64,000 nucleotides of DNA from Mytilinidion resinicola (lineage: Eukaryota > Ascomycota > Dothideomycetes > Mytilinidiales > Mytilinidiaceae): NCBI RefSeq assembly GCF_010093595.1, contig NW_022985467.1, positions 1 to 64,000 on the forward strand, in the 5' to 3' direction. Shown in pieces: positions 47,704-58,133 of this stretch (the stretch's first letter is position 1; every line of letters begins with the position of its first letter). Both the position numbers and the translations under genes were made by a program. The notes beneath the pieces were generated by a model that saw only the letters and a list, made by a program, of their open reading frames with translations, was not told the origin of the DNA and ran no database searches.

Positions 47704-48540
47704 ATGAAAGTCCGACCAGCTATCGCAAGCGACATCCCTCACCTCGCGGCCATCACGGTCCGCTCTCTCAATGAAGATGCCATGGACGAATACCTCTACC
47801 CCGGCCGCCACAAGCACCCCGTAGCGTACCAGGCAGCCTACGAAAAGCGAAACAAGAACCTAATAGAGTGGCCCTCTGTGCGCATCATGGTTGCCATGAC
47901 CGAACCCTCCGACGACAAATGGTCCGGCGCACCCGAAATCTCAGGCTTCTGCATCTGGAACCGGAACGGTGAGAGCAAGGAGGTGAAAGAGAAGTGGTGG
48001 CCTAAGCAGACGTTAAAACAGCGTCAGTGTCGATCCCCATAACGCTGTCTTTTCTATGGCGTGCTTAATGTTGATACAGGGATGTCGCTCTGGATGCGCG
48101 ACACCTACATCGCTCAGGCCGTCGAAGCCATCCAAAACCCCTCCATGAGCGTCGTCCGGTATTTCACCTACGGCAGCAAAGATGAGGAGTACTTTGACCC
48201 TAAAGACAAGGACCCAGACGATTTCTGGGGCGTAATTGAAATTTTGGTGGATCAGAGTTTTCAGCGGAGGGGAGTAGGACAGCTGCTTTTAAAGTGGGGC
48301 TTTGAGCAGGCGAGGGTGGAGCAGATTCCAGTCTCGCTAGCTGCAACAAAGGCGGGAGAGGCGCTGTATTTCAAGGTGGGGATGAGGCATGTGGGGAAAT
48401 GGAAATGGGGACCGAAGCCGGAGATGGAATCGAAATTGTTTAGGTGGGATCCGCCGAAGGGGGATGAGGCGACCATCAACGCTCCGGCGACAGAAGCTCC
48501 TGCCACTGATGTGTCAACGCTAGATGCTCCAGCGACTTAG
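47704..48540 (+). CDS. GNAT-family N-acetyltransferase, 2 exons
   Basis: Exons 47704-48022 and 48080-48540 give 259 residues. The 57-bp intron starts GTCAGT (a weak donor) and ends ACAG, and the join restores the frame as LKQ-R-MSLWM. The N-terminus, VRPAIASDIPHLAAITVRSL, is the usual first strand and helix of a GNAT fold. Motif A, which holds the pyrophosphate of acetyl-CoA, is at residues 168-173 (QRRGVG) followed by a helix LLLKWGFEQA; motif B follows (SLAATKAGEALYFKVGMR). The C-terminal 40 residues are a low-complexity tail with APAT repeats. Related fungal proteins acetylate small amines or protein N-termini; the substrate cannot be told here. It is not in an operon-like setting. The start is the first ATG in the conserved frame. 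Confidence 0.88.
48023..48079 (+). other. Intron of the GNAT gene
   Basis: 57 bp, phase 1, GTCAGT...ACAG. The donor is not the usual GTRAGT, but it is the only site found that joins the two frames. Confidence 0.7.
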
Positions 48541-48915
48541 TTAAGGGCTGTAGGGAAAACGCATGGTGCTGAGTTAAGAATTGCAAAAAATCGAGCAATT
48601 TTGACCAATCATACATTTTAGGTGGAAGATATTTTCTGATTGGTCGATCCGGAATGCTTGGAATATTTTTGCCGACATCTCTTGGCAAGATGACGCCCTA
48701 CGCTTGACATGAATCCTTCTCGAAACATCTATACAACCACAGTCATTCTCCAATTGCTGAAAGTTATATACGCGTGTACGGCCGCTTGCATTCTTATTTC
48801 ATTCATTTGCGCAGGTCGAAAAGCCCCTTCAGCGGGATTCCTTAGACTTTTCAGCGGCATTGAAGACTTCCGGAACCCATCCCAATCTCCATCGTCACTC
48901 TCCTCCTCTCAAACA
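48541..48915. other. Intergenic / 5' region of the AlaX gene
   Basis: This contains an in-frame upstream ATG at 48709 that would add 69 residues to the next protein, including a hydrophobic stretch LLKVIYACTAACILISFICA. Otherwise I see nothing. Confidence 0.5.
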
Positions 48916-49749
48916 ATGGCATCGCGAACACTAGCAGTCTACCAAAAGGACGGCACACTGCGCAACCTCGCCACCGCCGTCTTATCATGCCACCCCATCA
49001 CCACCCTCCCGGACGACGACCGCAGCTTCTTCAAAGCCGCCGCAGACACCGACTACATCGTCGCAACCCGCGAAACTATCTTCCATCCCCAAGGCGGCGG
49101 ACAGCCTAGCGACACCGGCTCCATAAAATCCTCGTCGCCCGGATCAGACATCCAATTCGACGTTAAGTCCGTGCGCAAGCTCCCCAAAGACCGCATTCTG
49201 CACCAGGGAACCTTCACCTCGCCCGCGGAGAGTAGTAGCGGCATCTTCTCGGAAGGCCAAACGATCGTGCAGGCCATCGATGACGAGAAGCGAAACTTCC
49301 ATTCCCGGCTGCACACCGCCGGGCATCTCCTCGGCCTCGCGGTGCGGCAGCTTGCGGAGTCGTCGATTCCGGAGCTGGGGAGGGTGACAGAGGGTAAGGC
49401 ACAGCATACGCCTGGGTCCGCCGCTGTGGAGTATTCTGGGTTGATTGCTGGAGAGCATAAGAAGGCGATCCAGGACCAGGCGAACGAGTTGGTGAAGCAG
49501 GGACTTCCTGTGAATGTGTTTTGGTGGGATGAGAAGACGACGAGGAGTCAGTGTACGGCGGTGCCGGCGGAGATGGCGGTGCCAGAGGAGGGGGTGTTTA
49601 GAGTGGTGGAGGTAGAGGGTGTCGGGTCGTATCCGTGTGGTGGAACGCATTTGCCAAGTACGAGGGATGTGGGGGGCATTGTGGTGAAGAAGATTAGTAG
49701 GTCGAAGGGAGTTAGTCGGATTTCGTATGATATCACAGATGCAGCGTAG
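48916..49749 (+). CDS. AlaX-type alanyl-tRNA editing protein
   Basis: 277 residues from ATG 48916. It matches the free-standing editing domain related to alanyl-tRNA synthetase, which hydrolyses Ser or Gly wrongly attached to tRNA(Ala). Residues about 55-65 hold the family's FHPQGGGQPSDTG motif. The zinc ligands are H133 and H137 (LHTAGHLLG) and C241 and H245 (CGGTHLPST), so the active-site set is complete. Length agrees with AlaX proteins. I choose 48916 because of its good context (aaacaATGGC) and because the conserved domain begins just after it. An in-frame ATG at 48709 adds 69 residues with a hydrophobic segment and Arg/Ser-rich sequence that could target the longer form to an organelle. 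Confidence 0.9.
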   Translation: MASRTLAVYQKDGTLRNLATAVLSCHPITTLPDDDRSFFKAAADTDYIVATRETIFHPQGGGQPSDTGSIKSSSPGSDIQFDVKSVRKLPKDRILHQGTFTSPAESSSGIFSEGQTIVQAIDDEKRNFHSRLHTAGHLLGLAVRQLAESSIPELGRVTEGKAQHTPGSAAVEYSGLIAGEHKKAIQDQANELVKQGLPVNVFWWDEKTTRSQCTAVPAEMAVPEEGVFRVVEVEGVGSYPCGGTHLPSTRDVGGIVVKKISRSKGVSRISYDITDAA

Positions 49750-50163
49750 GTAGTACGAGGGTAGAAGATCTTTTAAAGTTTCTGTTGAAGTTCTCAGGCT
49801 CAAGCAAAAGATTGCAGTCCGTACACTCATTTACCGCTGTGGGAGGAGCTTGAGATTACTTTCAGCATTGTCAATAAGAGAAAAGTTAAGCAATTTGGAC
49901 AACTGGTTACCTTGTGAGGCTACCCCAGACAGCGCCAACACGGTGTACGCAGATAGCAAGTGTATCCACTGGCCCCAGTTTCTTTTAGTACGTTGGAGTC
50001 CCATAGACAGTCGCAGGAACTAAGATGCTAACCCTGAACCCGTTTCATCTGGTTTCTCGTAGCTTCAGCTCTATGCAAAATACCGCCTTTATGAGAGCAG
50101 CCTCCGCTTTTTGGATTTCAGCCCACAGGACCACCTCCGCCAGAGAAAGCTTGCTGCCATTCC
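49750..50163. other. Intergenic between convergent genes
   Basis: 3' regions of the AlaX gene and of the first 2EXR gene. Nothing else recognised. Confidence 0.4.
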
Positions 50164-51172
50164 TCAGCTTTTCATTGTAGTATGCCGTGTTGTGTTGCCC
50201 GTGGAAGCTTTTCCCACTGTTAGTTCGACGTCAAGATGTGAAGGGTATCGAACATACTGTTTCAAGGATGAAGAGTCTGGTACAAGCGCCTGCCAACGCA
50301 AGACGTCCTCTTCGGTCTCTCCCCACTGCATATTGTCCTTCAACCCGTGTAACGTATACCAGTAGGTAGCAAGCTTTCCCAGATCAGCGTATGCGCTAGT
50401 GGAGGACACGTGTCGAACGTGTGTAACAGATAGGATGAAGCCGAGACCGCAAAGATCTCCAAACTCCGACGGCCTCAATACGGTCGGTGTGATGGCTTCA
50501 TGGAACGGGAGCCGGATACTCAGCCTCTCGAGATTCTTGCAAGACTTGATAAGATCCACGACGGCGGCGGCGCATTCCCTATACTGCTCCGAGTTCGGAG
50601 AGTTCTCCGTCTTCCAGTCCTCGCCCCACGGCCACCAACGAATAGCTCGGAGCTCTTTGATGCTATCTCGTCCGACTTCTCCAATCTGTATGAGAATGTC
50701 GCGCACCATTTCGAGATTCCAAAATCTTGAGCTATCGAAGTCGAACGTCTCGATCCGAAATATCTCTGCTGCAACTTCCGTCCGAATTTTCTTGTTGATC
50801 CATACGAGCTTTTGAGCAACTCCTAGAGCCCTCCGCCCCATGGATCGGCACACCAGGCCGGGTTTGTTTTGGACCGGAAACCTACCGCGCATGGACCCCC
50901 CCCTTAGGTTATCCGAGTCGAGCACGAGGTTGTAGATCTCCAGTCGTAGCTCTGCGGGCAACTTGAAGAAAGGAAAGATTGTAAATCCTATCCGGTCAGA
51001 CTGTCGTTGCGCGATGGCGATCTCGGTCTCATGAATTGCGTTCGGAACTTCCTCGGTGTCCGCTTCATTGGCTTTGCGGTGTGGAGCCTTTTGTCGTTAG
51101 CAGAGTGTAGATAAGGGACCACCTGTGATCATTAATAGTTCTTGCCTCTGGGCTCTCTATGCCTCTTGCCAT
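50164..51172 (-). CDS. 2EXR-domain protein, array member 1
   Basis: Exons 51172-51146 and 51087-50164 give 316 residues. Exon 1 encodes only MARGIESPE. The intron appears to be GC-AG (GAG|GCAAGA...AAAAG, 58 bp, with a perfect CTAAC branch site). The next residues carry the acidic motif EADTEEVPNAI shared by the array, then FTIFPFFKLPAELRLEIYNL, the signature of the 2EXR domain (an F-box-like fold of about 100 residues in fungal expansions), with the second conserved block LGVAQKLVWINKKIRTEV. The C-terminal half (LIKSCKNLERLSIRLPF, VTHVRHV) is conserved among members. The 72-residue middle exon of members 2-4 is absent. Function is unknown; by analogy with F-box-like domains, a protein-recruitment role is possible. 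A GT donor 23 bases downstream would give only a 35-bp intron, so I prefer the GC donor. Confidence 0.8.
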
Positions 51173-51946
51173 GCCGAGATGAGATGTTCAGGATTGGGCA
51201 GTGATTGGAAGGTAGAGGATCTGAAGAGTGAGTTGAAATATTAACAACCGGATAAACTATTTTACCTCACGCCGGTCGTGCTCACATGACCGTCAACTGC
51301 AGCTCTTGGCGCACTTCACTGCCTTTTTGTAACCATAGCCGAGGTGTTTCTGAGTTGGAAGAGCACTCCGCTATGTCAAATCTGCACTATGGTGCTTCAG
51401 AATACAAAGGTGCCTCTAGTTAAGCTTTACCGAATCTCACCGTCCGCTCCCATAATAGCCAGCTTGCAAGCAGGGACATCGCACGCTCCGCTCATAGATC
51501 AAACCGAACGCTAAAAAAATGAGAAGGGAACGTCCAAACTTCGAAACCAGATACTCCCTCCAGAGGTATAACCACTGTCGGACCACTAGATTCTTCTAGA
51601 CGCCGCTACGCTATCAGCATCCTCTGGCGATGCTTGTGAAGTCTAACGTAGGTCAAGCAGATGACTTTGGGTTCCCATTCCTCGTTCCCAGCACTTGAAA
51701 GTGTGCCTGAAGATCTGCGTAATGTTTCTGCTCGCTCCTATGAAGCGTTCCGCCGGCCGCCAGCACCTCCTCGTAATATTGCATGTGCTTTTTGTGGTGG
51801 CTGCATGTCGTGTTAGCTCATATTATTGGCATCAGGAGGGCCCTGAGTTTGTCTCTTTGTGTGTGCTGCCTCCCCACAACTGCGTTGCGTCAAAAAGGCC
51901 CTCTCTTTTCAGCCGCGCAATAAAGCCTGCGGAATCATCAGTAGAC
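51173..51946. other. Intergenic in the 2EXR array
   Basis: Upstream region of member 1 and 3' region of member 2. No further exon or relic of the family was recognised here. Confidence 0.4.
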
Positions 51947-53318
51947 TTACACTAAGTGCCCAAGCGTATGTTGCTGTTCTATCTTGCGCATACCCTTCTG
52001 CAACCAATCTGACAGCGCCTCGTAAGGGCTACGGACGTTGACATGTCGAACATGCTTGACGGAATAGAGGAGGTCAAAGGCGCAGACTGTCCCGAAGTGC
52101 TTCTCTTTCAACCTCGACTTGACCAGTCCTTTGTTTTCTGGAATCTGAATCTCCAACTTTTCGAGCTTGTGGCAAGATTTGAGAAGGCGCACTACCTCAC
52201 CCGCGAGGCCTGGACCACTGCCTAGCCCTGGCTTTAACTTTGCTCCAACATCGTCGTCCCAGGCTGGCGTCCACCACATGATCCCTTGCAGCTGCGTGAT
52301 GTCCGCTCTACGGACTTCGCCCATCTGCTCAAGCACGTCGCGCACGATCGTTAGATTGTGATAGCAATGATCCGCCTCCGAGAAATCGAACTTGGAGATC
52401 CGAAAGTACTCCTTGGCTACTTCAGCGCGGATTTTCCTATTTATACAGAGCAGCTTTTGACCAACACCCAGAGCCTGTGGACTCTGTGGGTGACAGACGC
52501 CTGTGAAAGCCGGCTCGCCAGGGCGTCGCAAACAGCTTGACGCCCACCCCTTCTTGTCGTTGTATACGAGCTTCTTATAGATCATGTCACGTACCTCTTG
52601 GGGTAGCTCGTGGAACAGGAAGGTGAAGCGACGATATTGATTTGGTCGTCCGCAAAGAATTACCTCCTTCTCTCCCCTATTCTGGAGATTCTGGTAGATA
52701 GTTAGCATTGTGTCCTACAATTTGACGCGCTTGCGGTTCAAAGAAACTTTTCGAAAGTTTGCCTCGCGAAGCAAACCAGTGGAGAACAGTTCTGAATGAA
52801 CTCACCTTATGCTTGACGTAAGGCTTGATATTGGAGTTGCTGCTCATGCTGACCCTCATTTCTCCGTTTGGCTTGGTGCGGATAGCAAGCTCCATTGGAT
52901 GTCCAGCTAAAATGATCTTCAGATTGCCGTTAGGATCGAGAGATACGGAGACGTCTTGGGTCCGATCACCAGACACAAGCTTCATATGCTGAGTATGCGC
53001 ACTAAGAGGTACCTCGGCAATCTATATGAATGTGAGTATGCGTCTCAGATATTCATTCGTACTACAAGAGTAACATACCTCTCCATCTGGCTGCGTGCCG
53101 ATGGCACTGATTTCTTCAGCTGTTCTCGGAATCTCTTCTACGTCGTCTTCATCGGACCGGTATCGTGACAGCCTCACTTTCTTTGCCGCGCGCTTGTCGT
53201 CAACGTTAGACTTTTCGCGAAACCGGCTCGTGCCATGGCCCTCGTCCAAGGACAGGGCGCGGTTCTGTGGGCCTGGCGCTAGACTGTGGATATTGATTGC
53301 AGTAGAACCGTCGGCCAT
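51947..53318 (-). CDS. 2EXR-domain protein, array member 2
   Basis: Exons 53318-53079, 53021-52806 and 52714-51947 give 407 residues. Introns are 57 bp (GTATGT...ATAG) and 91 bp (GTGAGT...TGTAG), both phase 0. Exon 1 has a basic patch (KRAAKKVRLSRYR) followed by DEDDVEEIPRTAEEISAIG, a possible nuclear-targeting and acidic region. Exon 2 is the 72-residue module (MKLVSGDRTQDVSVSLDPNG, then GEMRVSMSSNS), predicted to be strand-rich. Exon 3 has the 2EXR start FTFLFHELPQEVRDMIYKKL, then LGVGQKLLCINRKIRAEV and the family C-terminus. All exons join in frame without stops, so the gene looks intact. Unlike members 1, 3, 4 and 5 I see no separate tiny first exon; the ATG at 53318 follows an AG, so one could exist upstream. 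Confidence 0.82.
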
Positions 53319-54009
53319 CTGGATATGCTTGCGCTAATGCAGGTGTCAGCAGAGCGTATTTGAGCATAAATAGACAGTGATCCCTACCTGAAGTGGCGGT
53401 GCGTCTGCTTCCGCTGTGAGGTAGTAAGTTGAAGGTGGTGATTAGGAGGAAGAAGGTTGGAAGATTTAGGAGGGCTGCGAATGGAAATCGCCGCCGATGC
53501 GTTGGACTGGCAGTTCGAGTAAGATTCACTTCGCCACTACATGTTTAGTGCTGCCACTGCCACTGTTTTGGATGTTTTGATTCGCTTCAGAACTTCGAGC
53601 GAATTGCTGTTTTCTTCACGGGGTTTGGAAATGCAAGGAGAAAGTCAAAACAAAAGGGAAGGGCTGATTGACGCTAGGTAATGTTTCCCAGATTCATTCT
53701 GCACTCCTCATCCAAGAACGATCGGATTTTTAATGCTGATGGTAGGGGCATTTTTGAAGGTCTATCGCACGTATGCCGCCGTGCTCGGACGTCCAAATAT
53801 GGATGATGCCAATCCCGCTATTCCACCTCGGTCTCTCGAATGCTCCGTTGTGGAGCGGTCTAGGGAAAGCTAGTAGAGAATCTCGACCTATATCGCTGCC
53901 CAACTAGCCCGCGAACTTGACATCAGTCCTTCTGCCGTAGCCAAAACCTTCTCGTATATGGCTTACCTATTGCACTGTGAGATCAAGAAGGACTGCGCAA
54001 ATGAGAAAC
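53319..54009. other. Intergenic in the 2EXR array
   Basis: Promoter and 5' UTR of member 2 and 3' region of member 3. A minus-strand frame at 53206-53529 overlaps exon 1 of member 2 in another frame and is a shadow. Confidence 0.4.
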
Positions 54010-55456
54010 TTACCCCGCGAGTTCTGTTTGCACCATGCCATTATACAGCCACTTCGTCAGGCGAATATTGGGACTTGACAGAAACTCGACGTTCGGAACG
54101 TGTTGGATGGTACGAAGCAAACCGAATCCACAAATGCTTTTGAACTGCGATGACCTCAGTTTAGACGGGGCTAGGCCTTTCCTCCCGGGAATTTGGATCG
54201 TAAGTCGTTGGAGATTCGTGCATTCTTGGAGACGCCGCACGACGTCAGACACGACCTCAATTTCGAGGTTCTTCTTTGACTTGTCCCCATCCCAGCTGCT
54301 AGTCCACCACCTGACCCAAGACAACTCCTTAACACTCTTTTTTCCTACGTCACCGATCTGCCAGAGCACCTTGCGTAAGATGTCGAGATCACTGAATTCT
54401 TCCCTGAAGAAGCTGATTGTCTCCACCTGGAACACCTTTGCTGATACTTCGGCACGAATCTGTTGATTGATCCATAATAGTTTCTGAGCCGATCCTAGGC
54501 ACCACTTATGCCCCTTGATCTTAATGGTAGGCTCATTCCAGTGTAGAAGATGCAGTGGGGATCCACGGCAATTAGCCAGCCACCTCTGATGGCGTTCACG
54601 GTAACTAGACAGCCACCCGGAAGTACCATCCGCCTCAAGTACAAGGTCGTAGATCTGAATCCTTAACTCGGCGTAGAGCTTGAGGAATAGGAACACTGTA
54701 GATCGGTATCCATGTGGACGTGTGCGAAGTACAATCCTCCCATCTCCGTTCGTTTCGAGCAGCTAATCCTATGCCAGCCACATGGAGCCAAGAACCTCAC
54801 GCGACAACGAAAAGCTGCAGATATATTCGTCCAGTAGACATACCTCAGCCTTAAGATGCAGCGTAACCGTAGAGCTACTGCTCACACTGAGGTTCAGCTC
54901 GCCGTGAGCATCGAAGCGGAATTGAAGCTCCGTTGGGTAGCTGGGGGATGAGATCTTCACCTGGCCATTCGGTTGAAAGAGAAGATTGATGTCCCAGGCG
55001 CCGCTGGCGGACACGATCTTCATTCGTTTGGTTTGCGCGTTGACGAGCGTGTAGAGGACCTGAATTGGTGTCTAGCAACTGGAAGCCTTCTAGAGAGATT
55101 CTTCAAACCTCACGTACCTCCACGTGGGGTTGTGCAGTGATTGCACCGATCTCTGAATTCGACCTTGGAACCTCCTCTACGCCTCCCTCGTCATGATCGG
55201 GCAGTGGTCCTTGCTTCGCTTTCTTTGCTGGCGATGGGCTGTCATTGCTGATTTCCCCGGGAGGTTGCAGCGACTGCAAAGTTTGGGAGTGGTCCAGGGT
55301 ACGCTTCTGGCGCGGTCGCAGCGGGACAAAGATCGAGTCTTGACACTCAATGGCCATTGAATTGGTGCCGTTGAACTAATCAAATGATCAGTACCTTATT
55401 AACGAAGGGCGATCAGAAATAGAGCTCACCTTCACGCTTTCCAACTCCTCCGCCAT
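54010..55456 (-). CDS. 2EXR-domain protein, array member 3
   Basis: Four exons, 55456-55430, 55375-55118, 55059-54844 and 54762-54010, give 417 residues, all introns phase 0 with GT-AG ends (54, 58 and 81 bp). Exon 1 encodes MAEELESVK. Exon 2 has a basic patch (SPAKKAKQ) then EGGVEEVPRSNSEIGAITAQ. Exon 3 is the 72-residue module (MKIVSASGAWDINLLFQPNG, GELNLSVSSSS), exactly 216 bp as in member 2. Exon 4 has IVLR and FLFLKLYAELRIQIYDLVL, the 2EXR start, then LGSAQKLLWINQQIRAEV and the family C-terminus. This is the most complete member and sets the exon plan used to read the others. A basic patch beside an acidic motif suggests a nuclear or chromatin setting, but that is inference. Confidence 0.85.
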
Positions 55457-56231
55457 TTTTGCCCCACGTTGAGGTAGGTGTTGAGGAGGCGGGCGTTGAA
55501 GCGAGGGTGACCTGGATATATAGGAGCGATGTCGACGTAAGCGAAAAGAATGCACTTCAACCGCTTGCTGCTTCACTTTTTAGCGGTGAGCGAAAGTCAG
55601 AGGGGAAGCGGAGCAAGACAAGCCAAAAGCTGTTGTATTGATGAAAGTGAGGAAGCTAGCAATTGAGCGGAAGGAGGAAAGATATACACACGGTGCTGAG
55701 TAAGCCTGCCAGAGAGGAAGGGGCCGATAGCGACCTCGTTACCGCCTAGCCTTTGTTGTAATGCTTCACCGCGTCCTTAGAGATCTTAAGCACTTCTTAT
55801 TTGCTATAGGAGGCTTTTATATAATAGACTGCACAAAATGTGGGCTGAATACCTGGAAGAATTGCCCTGGGTTTCATAGCTGGTCTCGAACAACCGCTCA
55901 TTGAAAGGAAAGATGGATATGTCGTTCTCCATAGCTGAACGAAGACCAAGGAAAAGCAAAACTCTAATGCAGATCGTCCTCTATGAGGCCTATCCTTCTC
56001 TTCCTCTTATAGGAAATGATTCGCACCTAAACGCTAATGCTAGATTGCCCGAGAAAGTTGATTTTGAGAATAAAAAAAAAGCTCTGATAGTGACGCATAG
56101 TCTCCCAGCTAGCAGATGGGTATCACACCGGCTTTGAAGATCGTGCCTCCTGATGTAAAGAGAATCGAACTCTGCATAGCCTGCTTCATCTCCACTGCCT
56201 CCATAAATATCCTATTCCAAGAGCTTCATCT
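55457..56231. other. Intergenic in the 2EXR array
   Basis: Upstream of member 3 and downstream of member 4. No gene recognised. Confidence 0.4.
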
Positions 56232-57294
56232 TTATCCCCCGTGCCCCTTTCGCCCTTCGCATGTCATCTTTGATAAGTTGGATCTTAAGCCAATTCGTAG
56301 CAGCCTCGGCAAAAACGTCAGCAGGAGTTTGCGACAGGAATGTAGAAGCCGCACAACCTCAGCAGCCAGAGCTAGGTCTGAGTTCCTCTTAGATTCTTCC
56401 TCCCAGCCCGGACTCCACCAAGGAATCCATGAGAGATCCCGGATGTTCTCACGGCCCTTTTCGCCAATCATCTCGAGTAGGCCACGTACGAAGTCGAGGG
56501 TTCGGGATTGAGCGTGGCGTACATGGAGTTGGTTGAGTTTAGATAGGCCCACCTCTGCGGATACCTCTTCCCGGATTTGCTGTTTTATCCAAAACAGCTT
56601 TTGAGCTTTCCCGAGAGGCTGTAAGTTTTTGACCTGTGGAATTCCGGAATTGGAGTAAGCCTCCTTCCACCCAGTCTCATTTCCAGCAAGCACAAGGCCA
56701 TAGATGATCAGTCGCAGTTCCGGCGGCAAGTCCAAGAACGGAAAGACGGCAGGTCGGCGATGCCTTGCTTGTATGCGGAGTACGATGCTCTTATCGCTCG
56801 AGCTCTGGACTGTCTGTTGGAATGTCAGTGATGCGCAAAATACGAACAGATCATTATCCTTGCCTCAGTGTTGACAGATGGCTTCACAGTACAGCGACTG
56901 GCAACGCTGATCTGCATCTCGCTTGGTGAATTCGCTCGAAGCTCGACGGATATCGGATGATTGGCGAAGGAAATCTTCACCTCGTTGTTTGGCGTATAGA
57001 TGATATCCATCTCCTTGAAGGAGCCTGCGGACATGATCTTGATTTGTTTGGCTTTGGTACGATTCGTTTGGATCACTGAAGCAGGCTATGCCGCCATGAG
57101 CCTCTCGCTGCCTTCACCTACCTGCATCTGATGTACGGCCAGAGTCCCGTTCTCGGACTCTACCCTCGTGATCTCCTCAACATCTACTTCGTTGTCAGGC
57201 TCTCGAGGGCGCTGAATGCTATGTCAGCATATATAGCAAAGACAGCGGGGAGTAGTAGGCTGACCTTCCGATCTTTCAGCTCTGCCGTCATCAT
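56232..57294 (-). CDS. 2EXR-domain protein, array member 4, C-terminally truncated
   Basis: Exons 57294-57265, 57211-57118, 57075-56864 and 56813-56232 give 305 residues. The parts are MMTAELKDRK, the acidic EVDVEEITRVESENG exon, the 72-residue-type module (IKIMSAGSFKEMDIIYTPNN), then VFPFLDLPPELRLIIYGLVL and LGKAQKLFWIKQQIREEV. The last intron is GC-AG (GAG|GCAAGG...ACAG, 50 bp); the one before it is only 42 bp if read as GTGAAG...TCAG, so that junction is uncertain. After SCRKLL (about 56340) the frame departs from the family. The expected ending (FAEAATNWLKIQLIKDDMRRAK) is found in another frame, and about 50 residues that the other members have are missing. A deletion with frameshift has probably removed the proper C-terminus, and the gene may be decaying. 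Confidence 0.65.
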
Positions 57295-58133
57295 GAGGCT
57301 GAGACGTTGAAGATGGGAAAGGTAAGGAAGAGGAAAATTTGAAAGAGGAGGAAGGACGGAAATAGATCATGAAGGAAGAGGTTGATGGCAGATCCGATGA
57401 CTTCACCTGGTGCTGTTAGCCACTTCACTCGGTAGTCAGCACTGCGACCTCATGACTGTGTCTGTAAGCTTTATGGGAAATTATCGCCGAGGTCCATAAA
57501 CGAGAAAAACCTTGTGCGAGGGGTTGCCACTTGTCTTCCAGTCTCACCATTAGATGTAGGTTACTTGAAAGAAAACCGCAAAGCCGCGGAGATCCATGCT
57601 TGAAAGCTTCTCTCAGGGTGGCTTACACATATGAAAGCAAAGTACGAGAGATCAATACTGTCCAGCTAAAGTTGGCATTGAGGAGAAGGAGTTTATAAAG
57701 CAGTTGCTCCCGCCATGCCCATTTCCTACTCCCCGTCATGTAAACTTGATTCCTACCCAACAGCCAATTCTGGATCCAATAAGAGTCGTCATAATACAAA
57801 ATCAGGAAAATCCTAGAAAGTACAGTATGAGGGCACTAGTTTGCTTACGCTACCTAATGTCGTTCGAGGTACTTCAAAAAGCTTTCGGTGATGTCAACGA
57901 ACTCAGATTTATCTTTTCGAGAGGTCTAAAATGTTACCGGGCTACCCTAGGCGGTGTTATGGAGGTGTACACATACCAGAGCTGTAGCTTGTTGATCCAA
58001 GTTTGTACTAGTCCGTTGAGGCAGCGCCAGAAAAGAGATTGTCCTAGTGCTGTAGGTACGGTGCTCCTGCTGAATGTTCGATTGTAGATTGCTGTACAAG
58101 CTTTCTCTAGTCGGCCATAGAAAATAATGCCGC
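57295..58133. other. Intergenic in the 2EXR array
   Basis: Upstream of member 4 and downstream of member 5. A plus-strand frame of 127 codons at 57704-58087 has no family resemblance and is not annotated. Confidence 0.35.

Noticed and set aside
49144..49830. 228-codon minus-strand frame opposite the AlaX gene
   Set aside because: It is Arg/His/Leu/Pro-rich and antisense to a clearly conserved enzyme. It is a shadow frame.
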